Origin: a virus
Direction: 5' to 3' (one strand)
Virus record (IMG/VR): IMGVR_UViG_3300008954_003475
Span: 124,001 to 188,000 of that record
DNA length: 64,000 bases
The translations under genes and the position numbers were made by a program. How positions within the stretch are numbered: position 1 is the stretch's first letter; each line of letters opens with the position of its first letter. Below, piece by piece: positions 61,187 through 64,000 of this stretch. Under the pieces are notes generated by a model. It was not told where the DNA came from. It did not search any database and worked only from the letters and a program-made list of their open reading frames with translations.

Positions 61187-62202
61187 TAAATTACCTCTGG
61201 TGAATACGAAAACTTAACATACTCTACAAGGGGTGAGTTGTTTCGTATTGTTGTTTCAACAAAGCTTATCATTTCGTCTAAGCTTAAGAACCTAACCAAT
61301 CTTCCACCATAACTGAGCTTAAAATGCCCTAATTCATTTATTATATCACACTTACTTATAACAAGGTTTGTTGTCCCTGTTATGTTAACTGCTCTAATTA
61401 GCATATCCAGATTGAGCCAATTAACCTTTCTTCTTCTTCCGGTCGTGACTCCAAACTCTTGACCTAAATCTGTAAGAGCCTTTAACACAGGATCTTCAAG
61501 CAATCTATTTGGGAACCTTGGGTCCTCTCCGCTCTTTGTATCATAGATCTTTGCAACGCCCCAAACCTTATTAATCTTCTGAGTTGGAAAGCCTATGCTG
61601 CAAGCTCCATAAGGCAATGTGATACTTGATGTTACATAAGGATAAAGTCCATTATCAATATCAAGCCAAACACCTTGGGCTCCTTCACATAACAGATTGC
61701 CATTTAATTCTTCATTCCAAACAAAGTCTTTGTCTAAAACATCAACGGCAAGAGTTCCAACCCTTGCTGCTTTATCTGCATAACAAGGGGCTATGCCTCG
61801 ACCTGTTGTGCCAAGCTTTGCTGCCAAATGTTCTTTATCAAAAGCTATATGTTCCTCTGTAACAATATGGCAATTTGGAGCCACCTTTACTAATGACGTA
61901 TCAAAACCACTTTTTGATAAATAGTCAATCTCTTTATAAAAAGATTCTGGATTCAAAACACATCCTGGGCCTATAAGGGACTGAACTCCATGAAAAACTC
62001 CAGATGGAATCAAGTGAGTTTTGTACTTCTCTCCTTCTACGAATACGGTGTGTCCAGCATTATTTCCACCGCCCCAACGGGCAACTATATCATAATAATT
62101 AGAACCATCTTCATTCTTTGTAGAAGCTAACTGACTGGTGACTTTTCCTTTAGATTCATCCCCCCAAGCTAGTCCTACAACTATATCTGCTATATCAATC
62201 AT
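61186..62202 (-). CDS. purA: Short-form adenylosuccinate synthetase
   Basis: This makes adenylosuccinate from IMP, Asp and GTP. Conserved elements are WGDESKGK (catalytic Asp15), the GGGNNAGHT loop with the catalytic His, GTTGRGIAPCYADKAAR, GAQGVWLDIDNGLYPYVTSS, TTGRRRKVNWL, and the guanine-binding SKCD. The 338 residues are far shorter than E. coli PurA (432) but like archaeal PurA and viral PurZ. The catalytic Asp is kept, whereas the viral PurZ of 2-aminoadenine phages usually replaces it, so PurA activity is favoured. The adjacent Gly of the WGDEGKGK loop is Ser. The ATG at 62202 has AGAGGA upstream and fits the family. Confidence 0.88.
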   Translation of the reverse strand: MIDIADIVVGLAWGDESKGKVTSQLASTKNEDGSNYYDIVARWGGGNNAGHTVFVEGEKYKTHLIPSGVFHGVQSLIGPGCVLNPESFYKEIDYLSKSGFDTSLVKVAPNCHIVTEEHIAFDKEHLAAKLGTTGRGIAPCYADKAARVGTLAVDVLDKDFVWNEELNGNLLCEGAQGVWLDIDNGLYPYVTSSITLPYGACSIGFPTQKINKVWGVAKIYDTKSGEDPRFPNRLLEDPVLKALTDLGQEFGVTTGRRRKVNWLNLDMLIRAVNITGTTNLVISKCDIINELGHFKLSYGGRLVRFLSLDEMISFVETTIRNNSPLVEYVKFSYSPEVI

Positions 62203-62782
62203 CGCTATCCTCTTCGCTTCCATTAAGAATGTTTATAACCTTCTTAATTTTACTGGGACGGCGAAGAAAAGTAATACCCTCTTTATGAGTAGAAACAGTT
62301 GCTGTGAATGTAATCATTTCACCTACATTAAAGCTATGTGCCTTAGATGTTTTGAAATACCACTTCCAACCTCTTTCGTCAACACAGATGATAGCTGGCA
62401 TAGGATATTCGGTATTCATCTTTGCTTCTGCAATCTTATAAATACCAAGCGGTCCAAGATCTAATCTTGCTCCAACCTCAACATCAGGCTCGTCTAACAT
62501 GGTTGCTTTCACAATTGAGTCAACCCATCTATTGAGAGATCCAATCCACTTCTCAGTTAGTCTATGAGGATTTTCTGTAACAACAGAAATGCTTGATTTA
62601 AGAAACTCATTGTTTGGACTTTCTTGTAGCTTTACAGCAAGAAGGGGAATAACCATAGGGTTTAATTGCTCTAGGTTTTCTTGACCTACTCTGGCGGTAT
62701 CAACCCCGCTCTTCTTGCGTCTATTGGTGGCAGACTTTCTGGACTTCTTTTTCTTTCGTCCATCACTAAAGATATTTATCAT
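62195..62782 (-). CDS. Hypothetical basic-N-terminal protein, 195 aa
   Basis: I recognise no family. The N-terminus is strongly basic (DGRKKKKSRKSATNRRKK), likely binding nucleic acid or membrane. The C-terminal half is beta-rich (ARLDLGPLGIYKIAEAKMN, PAIICVDERGWKWYFKTS), perhaps an OB-like fold, then an acidic end (GSEEDSDD). It overlaps PurA by 8 nt. Its start is directly after a terminator hairpin, with no clear Shine-Dalgarno sequence; GTG at 62797 is a less likely start because it lies inside the hairpin. Confidence 0.6.
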   Translation of the reverse strand: MINIFSDGRKKKKSRKSATNRRKKSGVDTARVGQENLEQLNPMVIPLLAVKLQESPNNEFLKSSISVVTENPHRLTEKWIGSLNRWVDSIVKATMLDEPDVEVGARLDLGPLGIYKIAEAKMNTEYPMPAIICVDERGWKWYFKTSKAHSFNVGEMITFTATVSTHKEGITFLRRPSKIKKVINILNGSEEDSDD

Positions 62783-62813
62783 AAGAAAACCCCGCACCTA
62801 TCTGGTACAGGGT
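62782..62813 (-). terminator. Rho-independent terminator after the right-edge gene
   Basis: On the minus transcript a 10-bp stem (ACCCTGTACC with GGTGCGGGGT, two G-U pairs) and 5-nt loop are followed by TTTCTTAT. It lies 43 nt after the stop of the right-edge gene and abuts the start codon of the next one. Confidence 0.7.
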
Positions 62814-62855
62814 ATTCGATGAAAAAACTATATTAGTTTATTTTATGTATGTTGC

Positions 62856-64000
62856 TTATAGCCTACGACTTGTACGACTTGGCGGATATCCTGCTGCGGC
62901 TCTTTCTCGCGGAGTCATTCTTCTCCACTCTCTTTTTTGCTCCCTAGTCATATTATCCCAGTCTCTTCTTTGACCTCTTCTTGCCTCTTCTCTAAGATAT
63001 CGCCGTTGTCTACGAGTTGTAGTACCTGAATCTCTAAGGTTGTTATTCACAGCAGATCTCTCTCTATCTGAAAAAGAACTTCTCTGCTCCGGAATAAGCT
63101 GGCGTCTATAAGTAATAGGGATCCACAGCTTTGCGTCTACTGCTGCATTTCCAATCGGAGGTTTCGGATCTGTTGTATTTTTCTTTTTATTGGTAAAGAA
63201 AAATACAGGAATCATTCTATTCTCTGCTGTATCATGAAATGCCCCTACGGAGCCATCCCTATCTCCGTTTGTCTTACCTTTAATCTCCGCTGCAGGATAG
63301 CCTCTAAAGCTACCACTCTGTCCCGCTTGTCCTGTCTGCCCTGCGCCACCAGACTCAGGCGTAAAGGTTGAAAGGGCAATGCTGAAAGCACTTCCTGTAT
63401 TGTCGTTATCATAAGCTGTTCTGACAGCAGCTTTGTTTGCGCCTCTTCCCAATACTGCAGTTGCAGTTGCTTTATCTAGAGGAAGATCTAATCCTGTTCC
63501 GTCAAATAATTTCGTTCTGGCCTCAAGAGGAAAGGACTCTGTTGCGGGGAACATGAGATAGCTTTCAAGCATCCTATCTCCATCTGTACCCTGTATCCCT
63601 CCGGTGTCCAGCCTTCCTGATAACATCCGTAAAGCTTCTTCTGCTGTTTCCGGAAGAGCACCCTTATCTGCTTTGGCCCAAGCCTGTTTAGATTTAGGTC
63701 CAAAATACCCATCGGGTACCAAATCTTTATCGCTATCATCTTTATACCCAAGCTCTTTAAGCTTCTCCTGAACAGCCTCTGCTGCATCTGATTTAAACAG
63801 CTTACCATCTTTCTTAAAAGGAGTAGCGGCCTGTGCAGCTTGTTGCTGACCGCCTTGCTGATCGCCTTGCTGATCGCCTTGCTGATCGCCTTGCTCCGAA
63901 CTTCTACTGCTTAAGTGATGCCAGTCTCCAGGCCCGTCAGTCTTTTCATAAACAGCAGATGCCGCCGTGGAGCTCCAACTCCCTTTAGGTAACTTTTTCC
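62856..64000 (-). CDS. Peptidoglycan-binding-domain protein, 5' end cut by the window
   Basis: The frame is open from base 64000 to the TAA at 62856 (at least 381 codons); the true start lies beyond the window. A Gln/Gly/Asp repeat, GDQQ, four times, is encoded at 63851-63896. It is followed by a peptidoglycan-binding type 1 domain: AVQEKLKELGYKDD, then DGYFGPKSKQAW. The remaining 250 residues are Gly/Ser/Thr-rich and polar, then very Arg-rich at the C-terminus (RRQRRYLREEARRGQRRD). No lytic catalytic domain is visible. It could be a virion-associated wall-binding protein or the C-terminal part of a larger one. Confidence 0.75.
   Translation of the reverse strand, partial: KKLPKGSWSSTAASAVYEKTDGPGDWHHLSSRSSEQGDQQGDQQGDQQGGQQQAAQAATPFKKDGKLFKSDAAEAVQEKLKELGYKDDSDKDLVPDGYFGPKSKQAWAKADKGALPETAEEALRMLSGRLDTGGIQGTDGDRMLESYLMFPATESFPLEARTKLFDGTGLDLPLDKATATAVLGRGANKAAVRTAYDNDNTGSAFSIALSTFTPESGGAGQTGQAGQSGSFRGYPAAEIKGKTNGDRDGSVGAFHDTAENRMIPVFFFTNKKKNTTDPKPPIGNAAVDAKLWIPITYRRQLIPEQRSSFSDRERSAVNNNLRDSGTTTRRQRRYLREEARRGQRRDWDNMTREQKREWRRMTPRERAAAGYPPSRTSRRL
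63851..63896 (-). repeat. 12-bp tandem repeat encoding GDQQ
   Basis: The plus-strand unit CGCCTTGCTGAT occurs nearly four times in tandem. It encodes a Gly-Asp-Gln-Gln linker before the peptidoglycan-binding domain. Replication slippage could vary its length. Confidence 0.85.

Noticed and set aside
61186-62202. PurZ of a 2-aminoadenine genome
   Set aside because: The catalytic Asp typical of PurA is retained, and no DatZ or MazZ gene is in the window. Kept only as a question in the findings.
1-64000. tRNA genes, integrase, insertion sequences
   Set aside because: Gaps between genes are too short or show no cloverleaf, and no integrase or transposase motif was found.

Overview
The window is a contiguous piece of the genome of a large, AT-rich, tailed double-stranded DNA bacteriophage. 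The evidence is a terminase large subunit beside a portal protein, tail-fibre-like proteins, and a virus-type replication and recombination set. I can support 64 protein genes, and all of them lie on the minus strand, so the transcription order runs from high to low coordinates. Genes are tightly packed: many overlap by 1-35 nt (ATGA, GTGA and TAATG junctions). No stretch over 300 bases lacks a gene. I saw no tRNA or rRNA, CRISPR array, integrase or insertion sequence. Two genes are cut by the window: one at 1-1739 (3' end missing) and one at 62856-64000 (5' end missing). The host cannot be named from the sequence.

Layout from the left. (1) 1-17.2 kb is the head/packaging and virion module: a DUF192-containing protein, portal, terminase large subunit, a candidate terminase small subunit, several low-complexity or repetitive probable virion proteins, and a CCA-adding/poly(A) polymerase-like nucleotidyltransferase. 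The major capsid protein is not recognised and may lie beyond the left edge. (2) 17.3-28.2 kb is a replication module: a sigma-region-4-like regulator, a primase catalytic core without its zinc domain, RecA, a GroEL-type chaperonin, a RuvC-like nuclease, an ssDNA-binding protein with an acidic tail, and a full-length bacterial-type (family C) DNA polymerase III alpha subunit. (3) 28.2-34.6 kb is a single gene for a 2121-residue protein of unknown function. (4) 34.6-44.2 kb carries T4-like functions: a gp55-like sigma factor with a zinc-ribbon insert, a Cas4/RecB-like Fe-S nuclease, SbcC/gp46 and SbcD/gp47, a stand-alone primase zinc-finger protein and an FtsK/SpoIIIE-type translocase. (5) 44.2-49.9 kb has two paralogous tail-fibre/adhesin genes, one with a long YadA-head-like repeat. 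(6) 49.9-64 kb is an accessory region: HU, HNH, a KhpA-like KH protein, Hsp20, a DUF1360 membrane protein, ThyX, an M16 peptidase, a MoxR ATPase with a VWA-metallopeptidase, a GMP-reductase/IMPDH-family enzyme, a secreted zinc protease, a DHH phosphoesterase, a short PurA, and a peptidoglycan-binding-domain protein at the right edge.

How the parts fit. The replisome is mosaic: a cellular-type PolIII alpha, RecA and a split DnaG act beside T4-type gp46/47 and a gp55-like late sigma factor. ThyX makes dTMP. The GMP-reductase-like enzyme and PurA could together turn guanine nucleotides into adenine nucleotides, which would suit an AT-rich genome. GroEL, Hsp20 and the MoxR/VWA pair suggest heavy investment in protein folding or remodelling. 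Four strong hairpin terminators run directly into the start of the next gene, and one near-consensus sigma-70 promoter with a 5' stem-loop lies in the largest regulatory gap (51950-52101).
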